Assembly (NCBI RefSeq): GCF_039541955.1
Contig: NZ_BAABHF010000030.1
Location: 1-64,000, forward strand
Reading direction: 5' to 3'
DNA length: 64,000 nucleotides
From: Actinoallomurus oryzae
Lineage (GTDB): Bacteria; Actinomycetota; Actinomycetes; Streptosporangiales; Streptosporangiaceae
Positions 41,655 through 51,163 of the stretch are shown here, one piece after another. A program made the position numbers and the translations under genes. The notes beneath the pieces were generated by a model. That model had not been told where the DNA came from, made no database searches, and saw nothing but the letters and a program-made list of their open reading frames with translations. Positions within the stretch are counted from its first letter, which is position 1, and every line of letters begins with the position of its first letter.

Positions 41655-44600
41655 TCAGCGTTCGCCGAACAGGGCGGCGAGCAGGCCCTGCTGCTCGGCG
41701 GCGTGCATCTTGGCCGACCCGACGGCGGGCGACGAGCTGGCCCGGCGGGACACCCGCTTGAGCTCGCGGCCCTCCAGGTGCGCGGGCAGCTTCAGCGACA
41801 TGAACGGCCAGGCGCCCATGTTGGCCGGCTCGTCCTGGACCCAGATCAGCTCCGCGTCGGCCGGATACTTCGCCAGCTCCGCCTTGATCTCGTCGACCGG
41901 CAGCGGGTAGAGCCGCTCGACCCGAATGATCGCGGTCGAGGTGTCGCCGGCCTTGTCCCGCGCGCCGAGCAGGTCGTAGTAGAGGCGGCCGGTGGTGAGC
42001 AGGACGCGGCGCACCGTGCCGAGCTCCGCCCTCTCACCGATCACCGGCCGGAACGAGCCGGAGGTGAACTCCGACGTCGCCGACGTCGCCGCCTTGAGCC
42101 GCAGCAGCTGCTTCGGCGTGAAGACGATCAGCGGCTTCTCCCGCGGCGACAGCGCCTGCCAGCGCAGCAGGTGGAAGTAGTTGGCGGGCGTGCTCGGCTG
42201 CGCGACCGTCATGTTGTCCTGCGCGCACAGCTGGAGGTAGCGCTCGATGCGGGCCGAGGAGTGGTCCGGGCCCTGGCCCTCGTACCCGTGCGGCAGCAGC
42301 AGCACGACCGAGGAGTGCTGACCCCACTTCTGCTCACCGGAGGAGATGTACTCGTCCACGATCGACTGGGCGCCGTTGGCGAAGTCGCCGAACTGGGCCT
42401 CCCAGCACACCAGGGCGTCGGGGCGGGTCATCGAGTAGCCGTACTCGAAGCCCATCGCGGCGTACTCGCTCAGCAGGGAGTCGTGCACGTAGAACTTCGA
42501 CGTGCCCTGCCCGAACTGCTTGAGCGGGGTGTACTCCTCGCCGGTCTTGCGGTCGAACAGCACCGCGTGGCGCTGGCCGAACGTGCCGCGGCGGGTGTCC
42601 TGGCCGACGACGCGCACCGGGCGGCCGTCGATCAGCAGCGAGCCGAACGCGAACATCTCACCGGTCGCCCAGTCGATCGCGTTGTCCTCGATCATCTGTG
42701 CGCGCTTCTGCAGCAGCGGCTGCACCCGCGGATGCGGGGTGAAGCCCTCGGGCAGGTTGAGCTGCGTGTCGATGATCCGCTTGACCGTCTCGTCCGAGAT
42801 GGCCGTGGGAACGCCCTTGTGGTCGACCGGGATGCGTTCGGTGTCGGGCTTGGTGAAGCTGTCCTGCGGCGGCTGGTTGGTGGCCTCGCGCGTCTCCGAG
42901 AAGGCCCGCTCCAGCTGCTCCTGGTAGTCGCGGAGCGCCTGCTCGGCCTCCTCGACGCTGATGTCGCCACGCCCGATCAGCGCCTCGGTGTACAGCTTGC
43001 GGACCGAGCGCTTGGCGTCGATCAGGTCGTACATCAGCGGCTGGGTGAACGACGGATTGTCGGACTCGTTGTGGCCGCGCCGCCGGTAGCAGATCAGGTC
43101 GATGACGACGTCCTTGTTGAACGCCTGGCGGTATTCGAACGCCAGCCGGGCGACCCGCGCGCACTGCTCGGGGTCGTCGCCGTTCACGTGGAAGATCGGC
43201 GCCTGGATCATGCGCGCCACGTCGGTGGCGTACACGCTGGACCGGGAGTACTCCGGGGCGGTGGTGAAGCCGACCTGGTTGTTCACGACGATGTGCACGG
43301 TGCCGCCGGTGCGGTAGCCGCGGAGCTGGGAGAGGTTCAGCGTCTCGGCCACGACGCCCTGGCCGGCGAAGGCCGCGTCGCCGTGGATGAGGATCGGCAT
43401 CACCGTGAACTCGCCCTCGCCGAGGTCGAGGACGTCCTGCTTGGCGCGGACGACGCCCTCGGCGACCGGGTCGACGGTCTCCAGGTGGCTCGGGTTGGCC
43501 ACGAGCGAGGTGCGGATCTTCGAGCCGTCGCGGGCCACGAAGTCGCCGTCGGCGCCGAGGTGGTACTTCACGTCGCCGGAGCCCTGGGCGCTGCGCGGGT
43601 CGAGGTTGCCCTCGAACTCACCGAAGATCTGGCCGTAGGACTTGCCGACGATGTTGGCCAGGACGTTGAGGCGGCCGCGGTGGGCCATGCCGATGACGAC
43701 CTCGTCGAGGTGCTCCTGCGCGGCCGCGGTGATCACCGAGTCGAGCAGCGGGATGAGCGACTCGCCGCCCTCGAGGGAGAAGCGCTTCTGGCCGACGAAC
43801 TTGGTCTGCAGGAACGTCTCGAACGCCTCGGCGGTGTTGAGCCGGCCGAGGATGTGCTTCTGCTCCTCGCGGTCGGGCTTCTCCGGCGGCACCTCGACGC
43901 GCGACTGGATCCAGGCCCGCTCGTCGGGCTCCTGGATGTGCATGTACTCGATGCCGACCGTGCGGCAGTAGGAGTTGCGCAGCACGCCGAGGATGTCGCG
44001 CAGCTTCATCGTCGGCTTGCCGCCGAAGCCGCCGGTGGCGAACTCGCGCTCCAGGTCCCACAGGGTGAGGCCGTGCTTGAGGACGTCGAGGTCGGGGTGG
44101 CGGCGCTGGGTGTACTCCAGCGGGTCGGTGTCGGCCATGAGGTGGCCGCGCACGCGGTAGGCGTGGATCAGCTCGTGCACCCGGGCGACCTTGGCGACGT
44201 CGTCCTCGTGCGTGGCGCTGATGTCCTGGACCCAGCGGACCGGCTCGTACGGGATGCGCAGCGCTTCGAAGATCTCGTCGTAGAAGTCGTCCTCGCCGAG
44301 CAGGAGCTGGTGGACGACGCGCAGGAAGTCACCCGACTGGGCGCCCTGGATGATGCGGTGGTCGTACGTCGAGGTCAGCGTCATGACCTTGCTGATGCCG
44401 AGGCGGGCGAGCGCCTCCTCGGACGTGCCGGCGTACTCGGCGGGGTACTCCATCGCGCCCACGCCGATGATCGTGCCCTGGCCGGGCATGAGGCGGGGCA
44501 CCGAGTGCACCGTGCCGATCGTGCCGGGGTTGGTCAGGCTGATCGTGGTGCCGGCGTAGTCGTCGATCGTCAGCTTGTTGTTGCGCGCCTTGCGCACGAC

Positions 44601-45356
44601 CTCTTCGTACGCCGCCCAGAACTGGCGGAAGTCGAGGGTCTCGGCGTTCTTGATGTTGGGCACGACGAGCTGCCGCTGGCCGTCGTCCTTCTTCAGGTCG
44701 ATCGCCAGGCCGAAGTTGACGTGCTCGGGGCGGACCAGCGTGGGCTTGCCGTCCACCTCGGCGTAAAAGGCGTTCATCTCCGGCATGGCCTGCAACGCCC
44801 TGACCAGGGCGTACCCGATCAGGTGCGTGAAGGAGACCTTGCCGCCCCGTCCGCGCTTGAGGTGGTTGTTGACCACGATGCGGTTGTCGATCAGCAGCTT
44901 GGCGGGCACCGCGCGCACGCTGGTCGCGGTCGGCACGGCCAGGCTGGCCTCCATGTTGGTGACGGTGCGGGCGGCGACGCCGCGCAGGCGCACCTCCTCG
45001 GCTCCGCCGGGGACCTGGGGCGCCGGGGCGACCTTCTTGGCCGGCTTCTCGGGTGCCTTCGCGGCCGGCTTCTGCTCGGGCCTGGCGACGGGAGCGGCGG
45101 CGGGCTTCTGCTTGGGTACGGGCGCGGTCGGAGCGGAGGGCGTCGTGGGAGCGGGTGTCGGAGGAGAGGCGGCCGCGCCGTCAGCGGCCTTGGCCGGGCG
45201 GTCCGGCTGGTAGTCGGCGAAGAAGTTCCACCAGGCTCGGTCAACCGAGTTGGGGTCTTCGAGGTACTTCTGATAAAGCTCGTCGACCAGCCACTCGTTG
45301 GGACCGAAGTCTGGAGTGGTCTGGTCGGCGGAGGATCGCGACGACTGAGTCGACAC
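41655..45356 (-). CDS. kgd: Multifunctional 2-oxoglutarate decarboxylase/dehydrogenase (Kgd, fused E1/E2)
   Basis: This 1233-residue protein is the fused actinobacterial E1/E2. After an N-terminal helper segment (PNEWLVDELYQKYLEDP) and a Pro/Ala/Lys-rich linker comes an E2-like acyltransferase core with STYDHRIIQGAQSGDFL. The E1 part follows with GMAHRGRLNVL, the ThDP segment GDAAFAGQG and CYRRRGHNESDNPSF. It feeds succinyl-CoA or succinic semialdehyde into the TCA cycle and is regulated by the FHA protein GarA in mycobacteria. The start is GTG at 45356. It is monocistronic. Confidence 0.93.
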   Translation of the reverse strand: MSTQSSRSSADQTTPDFGPNEWLVDELYQKYLEDPNSVDRAWWNFFADYQPDRPAKAADGAAASPPTPAPTTPSAPTAPVPKQKPAAAPVARPEQKPAAKAPEKPAKKVAPAPQVPGGAEEVRLRGVAARTVTNMEASLAVPTATSVRAVPAKLLIDNRIVVNNHLKRGRGGKVSFTHLIGYALVRALQAMPEMNAFYAEVDGKPTLVRPEHVNFGLAIDLKKDDGQRQLVVPNIKNAETLDFRQFWAAYEEVVRKARNNKLTIDDYAGTTISLTNPGTIGTVHSVPRLMPGQGTIIGVGAMEYPAEYAGTSEEALARLGISKVMTLTSTYDHRIIQGAQSGDFLRVVHQLLLGEDDFYDEIFEALRIPYEPVRWVQDISATHEDDVAKVARVHELIHAYRVRGHLMADTDPLEYTQRRHPDLDVLKHGLTLWDLEREFATGGFGGKPTMKLRDILGVLRNSYCRTVGIEYMHIQEPDERAWIQSRVEVPPEKPDREEQKHILGRLNTAEAFETFLQTKFVGQKRFSLEGGESLIPLLDSVITAAAQEHLDEVVIGMAHRGRLNVLANIVGKSYGQIFGEFEGNLDPRSAQGSGDVKYHLGADGDFVARDGSKIRTSLVANPSHLETVDPVAEGVVRAKQDVLDLGEGEFTVMPILIHGDAAFAGQGVVAETLNLSQLRGYRTGGTVHIVVNNQVGFTTAPEYSRSSVYATDVARMIQAPIFHVNGDDPEQCARVARLAFEYRQAFNKDVVIDLICYRRRGHNESDNPSFTQPLMYDLIDAKRSVRKLYTEALIGRGDISVEEAEQALRDYQEQLERAFSETREATNQPPQDSFTKPDTERIPVDHKGVPTAISDETVKRIIDTQLNLPEGFTPHPRVQPLLQKRAQMIEDNAIDWATGEMFAFGSLLIDGRPVRVVGQDTRRGTFGQRHAVLFDRKTGEEYTPLKQFGQGTSKFYVHDSLLSEYAAMGFEYGYSMTRPDALVCWEAQFGDFANGAQSIVDEYISSGEQKWGQHSSVVLLLPHGYEGQGPDHSSARIERYLQLCAQDNMTVAQPSTPANYFHLLRWQALSPREKPLIVFTPKQLLRLKAATSATSEFTSGSFRPVIGERAELGTVRRVLLTTGRLYYDLLGARDKAGDTSTAIIRVERLYPLPVDEIKAELAKYPADAELIWVQDEPANMGAWPFMSLKLPAHLEGRELKRVSRRASSSPAVGSAKMHAAEQQGLLAALFGER

Positions 45357-45661
45357 GGCGGAGATCGCCCTCTTCCGCGCTCGCAGGTGGATCTGTAATC
45401 GAGACAAGGCTACTCGTCCGTGACCGTCCGCGATGCAAGGCTCAGGGTTCTCACGATGTGGACAGGCCACGCTCATCCATAGCGCTCCCACGGATAGGGA
45501 TATTCCGCTCGAATTCGGGCGTGCATAAAGGCTTTCGGTGGACGGCGCGATGGCCGTGTCCTTTTGGCCGAACGCCGTTCGCGGACCGGATCCTCCGCTC
45601 ACGGCCCCGCGAGCCCTCCGGTGGAGGGGCTCGGCCGCGGGAGACCGCCCGGTGACGCAGA
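45357..45661. other. Leader of kgd and end of the DUF2269-like gene
   Basis: This gap of about 305 bases contains a terminator candidate at 45611-45632 and presumably the kgd promoter. No gene is supported. Confidence 0.5.
45611..45632 (-). terminator. Terminator of the DUF2269-like gene
   Basis: gagccctcc pairs with ggaggggctc (one bulge) 30 bases beyond the stop. Confidence 0.5.
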
Positions 45662-46192
45662 TCACGCTCCGGTGCTGGACCCGGGCCGGACGATCATCAA
45701 GACGGTGACCGCCGCCCACAGGATGTTGAACAGCCCGGTGTACATGGCGAGCCGCGCCGGGCCGCGCTCGGTGGCCGTGGACGGCCGCGGGCCGGCGAGG
45801 AGCGCCTGCTGGCGAGGCAGGACGAGCAGCGCGAGCACGGCGGCCGCGAGCGCCGTGAGGGCGATGGAGACGATCACCCACGCGTCGCCCGTGACGTGCA
45901 TGGCGCCGGCGGTGGCGAAGCCGAACAGCGGTACGGCGACGCCGGCGACGGCGTACACGCGGCAGACGCGGTGCAGGAGCCGCGCACCGGCCATCGCCGG
46001 GCCGTCGTCGCCCGGGGTGGCGGTGGATCCGAGGGCGGGTTCGAGGGCGGGCTCTTGGGTGGGCCGGGCGGAGGCCCGGCGGATCGCGGCGGGGAACATG
46101 CTGGCCGCCACGGCCACCGGTCCGACGGCGAGGACGGCGGCCAGGACGTGGACGATGAGAAGGATCTTGGTCACGGATGCGGGTGCCTTCAT
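45662..46192 (-). CDS. DUF2269-like membrane protein
   Basis: This 176-residue protein has four membrane helices. It starts KILLIVHVLAAVLAVGPVAVAASMFP, with a histidine in helix 1 as in DUF2269 and CopD-like small membrane proteins. The last helix contains LFNILWAAVTVLMIVRPG. Its function is unknown. ATG at 46192 is used without a clear Shine-Dalgarno. It is divergent from the AraC-type regulator. Confidence 0.65.
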   Translation of the reverse strand: MKAPASVTKILLIVHVLAAVLAVGPVAVAASMFPAAIRRASARPTQEPALEPALGSTATPGDDGPAMAGARLLHRVCRVYAVAGVAVPLFGFATAGAMHVTGDAWVIVSIALTALAAAVLALLVLPRQQALLAGPRPSTATERGPARLAMYTGLFNILWAAVTVLMIVRPGSSTGA

Positions 46193-46430
46193 GCGGGGAA
46201 CGGTGTGATCGCCGCCGGCGTACGGCGGCGCGGGCACGACGCTATTGACCGGTCCCCGGGCTTGACAGTGGCGTAAGTGCCACGCTCCACCTGATTCTCG
46301 CCAAGTCCGGGAGCGGGGCGCGTACCTGGCGGTGGACGCGCCACGACGGCCGACCGGGTGCCCTGATGCGTGCAGGCGGTGCCGGTCACGGATGGTTGGC
46401 GGGAAACCGGCGGTGGCGTACGTTACGGCC

Positions 46431-47366
46431 ATGCACACGATCGCGGTGCTCGCGCTCGACGGGGTGATCGGATTCGACCTGACCACGCCCCTGGAGGCCT
46501 TCGGGCGTACGCGCCTGCCCGACGGGAGGTCGCCCTATCGCCTGCGGGTCTGCGCGCCCGCGGAGGAGGTCGACGCCGGAGCGTTCACGATCCGCGCGCC
46601 GTGGGGTCTGGAAGCGCTGGAGGAGGCGGACACGATCATCGTGCCGGGCGTCGCCGCGCCGGCCACGCCGCCGCCCGAGGTGCTCGCCGCGCTCCAGCGC
46701 GCGGCCGAGGCCGGCACGCGGATCGCGTCGATCTGCGCCGGGGCCTTCACCCTCGCGGCGGCCGGGCTGCTGGACGGGCGGCGCGCCACGACCCACTGGG
46801 CCGCCGCCGGGTTCCTGGCCGAGCGGTACCCGGCCGTGAAGGTCGACCCGGACGTGCTGTACGTGCACGACGGGCAGATTTTGACCTCGGCCGGCGCCGC
46901 GGCAGGCCTCGACCTGTGCCTGTACATGATCCGGTGCGACCACGGCTCGGCCGTCGCGGCCGACGCGGCCCGGCTGTCGGTGATGGCGCTGGAGCGGGAG
47001 GGCGGGCAGGCGCAGTTCATCGTGCACGAGCAGCCGCCCACGCCGCGCGGTTCGGTGCTGGAGCCGGTGCTGCACTGGATGGAGGACAACTCCGGCCGCG
47101 ACCTCACGCTCGAGGAGATCGCCGCCCACGCCGGGATGAGCACCCGCACGCTCAACCGGCGCTTCCGCGAGCAGACCGGCACGACGCCGCTGCAGTGGCT
47201 GCACCGCGCCCGCATCCGGCGGGCACAGCACCTCCTGGAGACCACCACGCATCCGGTCGACCGCATCGCCGCGCAGGTCGGCTTCGGCTCGCCGACCGCC
47301 TTCCGCGACCGGTTCAAGCGCGTGGCCGGCCTCAGCCCGAACGCCTACCGCCGTGCGTTCCGGTGA
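46431..47366 (+). CDS. GlxA-type AraC-family transcriptional regulator
   Basis: This 311-residue regulator has a DJ-1/PfpI-like N-terminal domain (HTIAVLALDGVIGFDLTTPLEAF; the nucleophile-elbow SICAGAFTLAAAGLL near residue 102) and a C-terminal double-HTH AraC domain (SPTAFRDRFKRVAGLSPNAYR). GlxA-type regulators in Streptomyces affect amidase or nitrile genes and development; the target here is unknown. ATG at 46431 is chosen from the family start. The serpin gene converges on it with a 15-base gap. Confidence 0.85.
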   Translation: MHTIAVLALDGVIGFDLTTPLEAFGRTRLPDGRSPYRLRVCAPAEEVDAGAFTIRAPWGLEALEEADTIIVPGVAAPATPPPEVLAALQRAAEAGTRIASICAGAFTLAAAGLLDGRRATTHWAAAGFLAERYPAVKVDPDVLYVHDGQILTSAGAAAGLDLCLYMIRCDHGSAVAADAARLSVMALEREGGQAQFIVHEQPPTPRGSVLEPVLHWMEDNSGRDLTLEEIAAHAGMSTRTLNRRFREQTGTTPLQWLHRARIRRAQHLLETTTHPVDRIAAQVGFGSPTAFRDRFKRVAGLSPNAYRRAFR

Positions 47367-47381
47367 GGTCCCGGACGGTGA

Positions 47382-48404
47382 TCAGGGTTCGGCGACGCGG
47401 GCGAGGAAGTAGACGGCTCCGCTGGCCGGGTGGCGTACGACCACGAGGAACGGCCGGTCGACGCGGAACTCCACCGGACGGCTCAGGTCCATGCCCGCCG
47501 GCACCATCACGGCCGCGGTGGCCGCAGCCCCCTCCAGGCCCTGCTCGTCCACCTCGAGCACGGCTTTGTGCTCGACCCGGTCGATCCGCACGGGCGCGGG
47601 TGTCATGCCGGAGAAGTCGGCGTCGTCGGTGAAGGCGGTCCGTACGCCGAGGGCGCCGAGCGGCTCGGTCAGGCTCGCTCCGCTCTCGACCCGGAACTTC
47701 GGCACGGCCAGCTGGACCTTGACCGGCTGCGCCGCGTCGTACAGCGGGCGGAGCGACTCCGGTGCCGGCGGGCCGTCCTCGGGCCCGAGCAGCACGTCCG
47801 CGACCACGCCGCCCCCGGCCGTGAGCGTGACCATCCGCCAGCCGCCGGCCTCGGCGTACGGCATGCGGCCGGTGCGGCGCATCATCGGCACCCGCCGTCG
47901 CCCGCCGGAGCCGTGGAAGGGCACCGGGACCGTGTCGCTGTGGGAGAACGGGATCCGCCAGGCGGCCTTGAGGTACAGCGCGTTGACGAGGACCGCGACC
48001 GTGCCGGGGTCGACGGCGCCGGCCGGCAGGAGGTCACGGATGAGCTCGCGCGTCGTCTTGGCCACCTCCGCGTTGATGGCCCGGCGGGCGGCCTCGGGGT
48101 CGCCGGCGAAGTCGGCGCTGTGCAGCGCCGCGCCGGTCGTGCGTTCGTACTCCTCCTCGACGGGCACGCCCTCGCGCAGCCACAGCGTGTCGGCCACCGC
48201 GATCTCGGCGTCGTCGAGCGCCGCGGCCTCCGCGAGGCCCAGCTCGCCCGGCGCCCCGCCCAGGGCGCCGGCCAGCTCGTCGTACGTGCGGCCGCGCGCG
48301 CCGGCCGCCGCGAGCGCCAGCGCCGACGCGACGGAGTAGGGAGACCAGACCAGGCCGCCCTCGGAGCCGAGCCGCCGGTTCAGGCGGAGTGCGAACTCAT
48401 CCAT
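47382..48404 (-). CDS. Serpin family serine protease inhibitor
   Basis: This 340-residue protein has the serpin core: NRRLGSEGGLVWSPYSVASA at the N-terminus, VNALYLKAAWRIPF (the consensus VNAIYFKG-x-W-F), and the C-terminal DRPFLVVVRHPASGAVYFLA. The hinge and reactive loop read EGAAATAAVMVPAG near residue 295, mostly small residues, so it could be inhibitory. The hinge P8 Thr is replaced by Val. No signal peptide is seen, so it would be cytosolic. Its gene lies 31 bases downstream of the GST gene. Confidence 0.85.
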   Translation of the reverse strand: MDEFALRLNRRLGSEGGLVWSPYSVASALALAAAGARGRTYDELAGALGGAPGELGLAEAAALDDAEIAVADTLWLREGVPVEEEYERTTGAALHSADFAGDPEAARRAINAEVAKTTRELIRDLLPAGAVDPGTVAVLVNALYLKAAWRIPFSHSDTVPVPFHGSGGRRRVPMMRRTGRMPYAEAGGWRMVTLTAGGGVVADVLLGPEDGPPAPESLRPLYDAAQPVKVQLAVPKFRVESGASLTEPLGALGVRTAFTDDADFSGMTPAPVRIDRVEHKAVLEVDEQGLEGAAATAAVMVPAGMDLSRPVEFRVDRPFLVVVRHPASGAVYFLARVAEP

Positions 48405-48435
48405 TCTTCGACCGTACTCCGGCGCGCGGAGACGA

Positions 48436-49338
48436 TCACGTCCATGAGATCGCCGGGCCCTTGGCCACGATGCCGTACGGGTTCAGGTGGCGGTGTGTCT
48501 CGTAGTAGTGACGCTTGATGTGGTCGAAGTCGGTGGTCTCGCCGAACGCGGGAATGGCGTAGAGCCGCCGGGCGTACGCCCACAGGCGCGGATAGTCGAC
48601 GATCCGCCGCAGGTTGCACTTGAAGTGCCCGTGGTAGACGGCGTCGAAGCGCGCCAGCGTGGGGTACAGGCGTACGTCGGCCTCGGTCAGCCGGTCGCCG
48701 ACCAGGTAGTCGTGGCTGTCGAGGCGGGCCTCCAGGCGGTCGAGGGTGGCGAAGAGCGCGTCGAACGCCTCTTCGTACGCCTCCTGGGTCTGCGCCATGC
48801 CCGCCTCGTAGACGCCGTTGTTGACGTTGTGGAAGACCTCGTCGTTCACCGCGTCGATCTCGGCGCGCAGCTCCTGCGGGTACAGCTCGGGCGCGCCGGG
48901 CCGGTGGAACGGCGCGAACGCCGACTCGAGCGTCAGCGTGATCTGGGGATAGTCGTTGGTGACGAGCCGCCCGCCCACGGTGTCCCAGACGCACGGCACG
49001 GTGTGCCGCCCCTCGTACGAGGGGTCGGTGGCGGTGTAGAGCTCGGCCAGGAACCGCGCGCCGGTCACGGGATCGCGGCCGTCCGGCGACAGGGTGAAGC
49101 GCCAGCCGCGTTCGTCGCGGATCGGGTCGACGATCGTGACTCCGATCACATCCTCAAGCCCGAGCAGCCTGCGGACGATCAGTGAACGGTGCGCCCAGGG
49201 GCACGCGAGCGAGGCGTAGAGTTGGTAGCGGCCGGTCTCGACGGGGAGCTCTTCATCGGTGCCGATGCGGTCGGTGAACCGGTTCGCCTGCCGGACGAAG
49301 CGGCCGTTCTTCAGCTCGGCGCTCATGATGTTCGCCAT
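48436..49338 (-). CDS. Xi-class glutathione/mycothiol S-transferase-like reductase
   Basis: This 300-residue protein has the Xi-class signature CPWAHRSLIVRRLLGLE with the active-site cysteine near residue 46, and a C-terminal helical domain with TEADVRLYPTLARFD. Family members (YqjG, PcpF) reduce glutathionyl-hydroquinones. Most actinobacteria make mycothiol instead of glutathione, so the thiol used here is open. The start is ATG at 49338 with GGAGGG upstream. It is followed by the serpin gene 31 bases on. Confidence 0.87.
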   Translation of the reverse strand: MANIMSAELKNGRFVRQANRFTDRIGTDEELPVETGRYQLYASLACPWAHRSLIVRRLLGLEDVIGVTIVDPIRDERGWRFTLSPDGRDPVTGARFLAELYTATDPSYEGRHTVPCVWDTVGGRLVTNDYPQITLTLESAFAPFHRPGAPELYPQELRAEIDAVNDEVFHNVNNGVYEAGMAQTQEAYEEAFDALFATLDRLEARLDSHDYLVGDRLTEADVRLYPTLARFDAVYHGHFKCNLRRIVDYPRLWAYARRLYAIPAFGETTDFDHIKRHYYETHRHLNPYGIVAKGPAISWT

Positions 49339-49402
49339 GTAGTCCCTCCGATTGACGGGAATCTGCGACCTTAGAGCGATCCGCCGGTGCCGACCTGCTC
49401 AT

Positions 49403-49413
49403 ACGATAATCGT
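49403..49413. promoter_or_regulatory. 11-bp palindrome in a divergent promoter region
   Basis: ACGATAATCGT is a perfect palindrome between the divergent GST and DedA genes. It could be a regulator half-site or contain a -10 element. Confidence 0.3.
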
Positions 49414-49447
49414 CATGGAGACGCCGGAAACGGGACGCTGATCGCCC

Positions 49448-50143
49448 GTGGGTCATATCACTGACGCTCTGCTCCACCTGCACGGCCCGATCATCTACGG
49501 GGTGGTCGCCGCGCTGGTGTTCGCCGAAGCCGCCCTTTTCTTCGGGTTCGTTTTCCCGGGGGAGACCGCGATCGTCGTCGCGGGCGTGCTCGCCAGCCAG
49601 CACCGGGTCTCGCTGCCCATCCTGCTCGTCGTGATCGTGTGCGCCGCCGTCGTGGGCGACTCGGTGGGGTACGAGATCGGGCGCAAGTTCGGCGACCGGC
49701 TGCTCGATACCCGCGCGCTGCGCAAGCACCGCGACCGCCTCGGCAGCGCACAGGACCTGCTGCGCCGACGTGGCGCCTTCGCCGTCTTCATCGGCCGCTT
49801 CACCGCCCTCCTGCGCGCGATCATGCCCGCACTCGCGGGGAGCGCGCGGATGCCGTACGGCCGGTTCCTGGTCTTCAACGCCCTCGGCGGCATCGCCTGG
49901 GGCATCGGCTTCACGATGGGCGGCTACCTGGCCGGAACGGCGTTCGAGCAGGTCGCCCAGTGGGCCGGCCGGGTCCTCGCGGTCGTGGTCGCGGTGATCG
50001 TCGTGATCGCGCTCGGCGTCTGGCTGTACCGCCGCCGGAAGAAGGAGGCCCAGGAGACCGAGACCGCCCCGGAGCCGGTGTCGGTTCCCGACCTGCGCGA
50101 GGACCTGCGCGAGGACCTGCGCGAGCACCAGCACGACGACTGA
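49448..50143 (+). CDS. DedA family membrane protein
   Basis: This 231-residue protein has about five hydrophobic segments. The DedA/SNARE-associated core includes FFGFVFPGETAIVVAGVLAS and a conserved arginine-rich part (FIGRFTALLRAIMPALAG). DedA proteins are undecaprenyl-phosphate or lipid scramblase-type transporters. The C-terminus carries three copies of DLRE encoded by a 12-bp repeat (50090-50125). The start is GTG at 49448. Confidence 0.87.
   Translation: MGHITDALLHLHGPIIYGVVAALVFAEAALFFGFVFPGETAIVVAGVLASQHRVSLPILLVVIVCAAVVGDSVGYEIGRKFGDRLLDTRALRKHRDRLGSAQDLLRRRGAFAVFIGRFTALLRAIMPALAGSARMPYGRFLVFNALGGIAWGIGFTMGGYLAGTAFEQVAQWAGRVLAVVVAVIVVIALGVWLYRRRKKEAQETETAPEPVSVPDLREDLREDLREHQHDD
50090..50125 (+). 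repeat. Three exact 12-bp repeats in the DedA tail
   Basis: GACCTGCGCGAG occurs at 50090, 50102 and 50114, adding DLRE three times in frame. Confidence 0.85.
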
Positions 50144-50263
50144 ACCCCTTCTGGTCTTCCTCCTCCGGGAGTCACCGCCGGCGGGGCGTCCGCCTGGACC
50201 GTCCGAGTCGGATTCGGTTTGATACACACGGAGTCGGTAACGCGTCGCGAGGAGGATGTGGAC

Positions 50264-51163
50264 ATGGCGGAACTGCGGTTCGACGGACGGGTGGCGATCG
50301 TCACCGGGGCCGGGCAGGGGCTCGGCCGGCAGCACGCGCTCGAGCTGGCCGCGCGGGGCGCGAAGGTCGTCGTCAACGACCTCGGCGGCTCGCTCCATGG
50401 CAGCGGCTCCTCCGCCGGGCCGGCGGCCGCCGTGGTCGAGGAGATCAAGAAGAACGGCGGCGAGGCGGTCGCCAGCACCGACAACGTCGCGACCCCCGAG
50501 GGCGCCGAGGCGATCGTACGGACCGCGCTCGACGTTTTCGGCAAGGTGGACATCGTCGTCAACAACGCCGGCATCCTGCGGGACAAGTCCTTCAAGAACA
50601 TGGTGCCGGAGGAGTTCGACCAGGTCCTCGCCGTGCACCTGCGCGGGTCGTTCCTCGTCACCCACGCCGCGTGGCCGCACCTGCGCGAGCAGGCGTACGG
50701 CCGCGTCGTCATGACCACCTCGCCGGCCGGGCTGTTCGGCAACTTCGGGCAGGCCAACTACTCCTCGGCCAAGATGGGGCTCGTCGGGCTGACCAAGACG
50801 CTGGCGGCCGAGGGCGCCAAGTACAACATCAAGGTCAACGCGATCGCCCCGATCGCCTGGACCCGCATGACCGAGGAGCTGTTCCCGCCGGAGTACAAGG
50901 AGAAGCTGAGCGTCGAGCTCGTCACTCCGGTCGTGGCCTGGCTCGCGCACGAGACCAACGCGTCGACCGGCGAGACCTACAGCGTGGGTGGCGGACGGGT
51001 GGCCCGCGTCTTCGTGGCCGAGGGGCCGGGCTTCACCAAGCAGGGCGGACTCAGCGTCGAGGACGTGCGCGACAACTGGCAGCAGATCAACGAGGTCGAG
51101 CCGTACCTGCTGGCCAAGGACATCGGCGAGCAGACCATGGCCGTCTTCAACGCGATCAATTGA
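50264..51163 (+). CDS. SDR family oxidoreductase, hydroxyacyl-CoA dehydrogenase-like
   Basis: This 299-residue SDR has the loop TGAGQGLGRQHALELAARGA at residues about 15-34, an NNAG at about 100, catalytic Tyr and Lys in YSSAKMGLVG, and a later SVGGG. The long C-terminal region resembles the SDR part of peroxisomal-type multifunctional enzymes acting on 3-hydroxyacyl-CoA. ATG at 50264 follows GGAGG. The final residues FNAIN end exactly where a TnpB element begins, so the natural C-terminus may have been altered by the insertion. Confidence 0.85.
   Translation: MAELRFDGRVAIVTGAGQGLGRQHALELAARGAKVVVNDLGGSLHGSGSSAGPAAAVVEEIKKNGGEAVASTDNVATPEGAEAIVRTALDVFGKVDIVVNNAGILRDKSFKNMVPEEFDQVLAVHLRGSFLVTHAAWPHLREQAYGRVVMTTSPAGLFGNFGQANYSSAKMGLVGLTKTLAAEGAKYNIKVNAIAPIAWTRMTEELFPPEYKEKLSVELVTPVVAWLAHETNASTGETYSVGGGRVARVFVAEGPGFTKQGGLSVEDVRDNWQQINEVEPYLLAKDIGEQTMAVFNAIN

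Noticed and set aside
41580..45398. 1272-residue plus-strand frame opposite kgd
   Set aside because: It is antisense to a clear kgd gene and has no family signature; GC-rich codon bias creates such frames.
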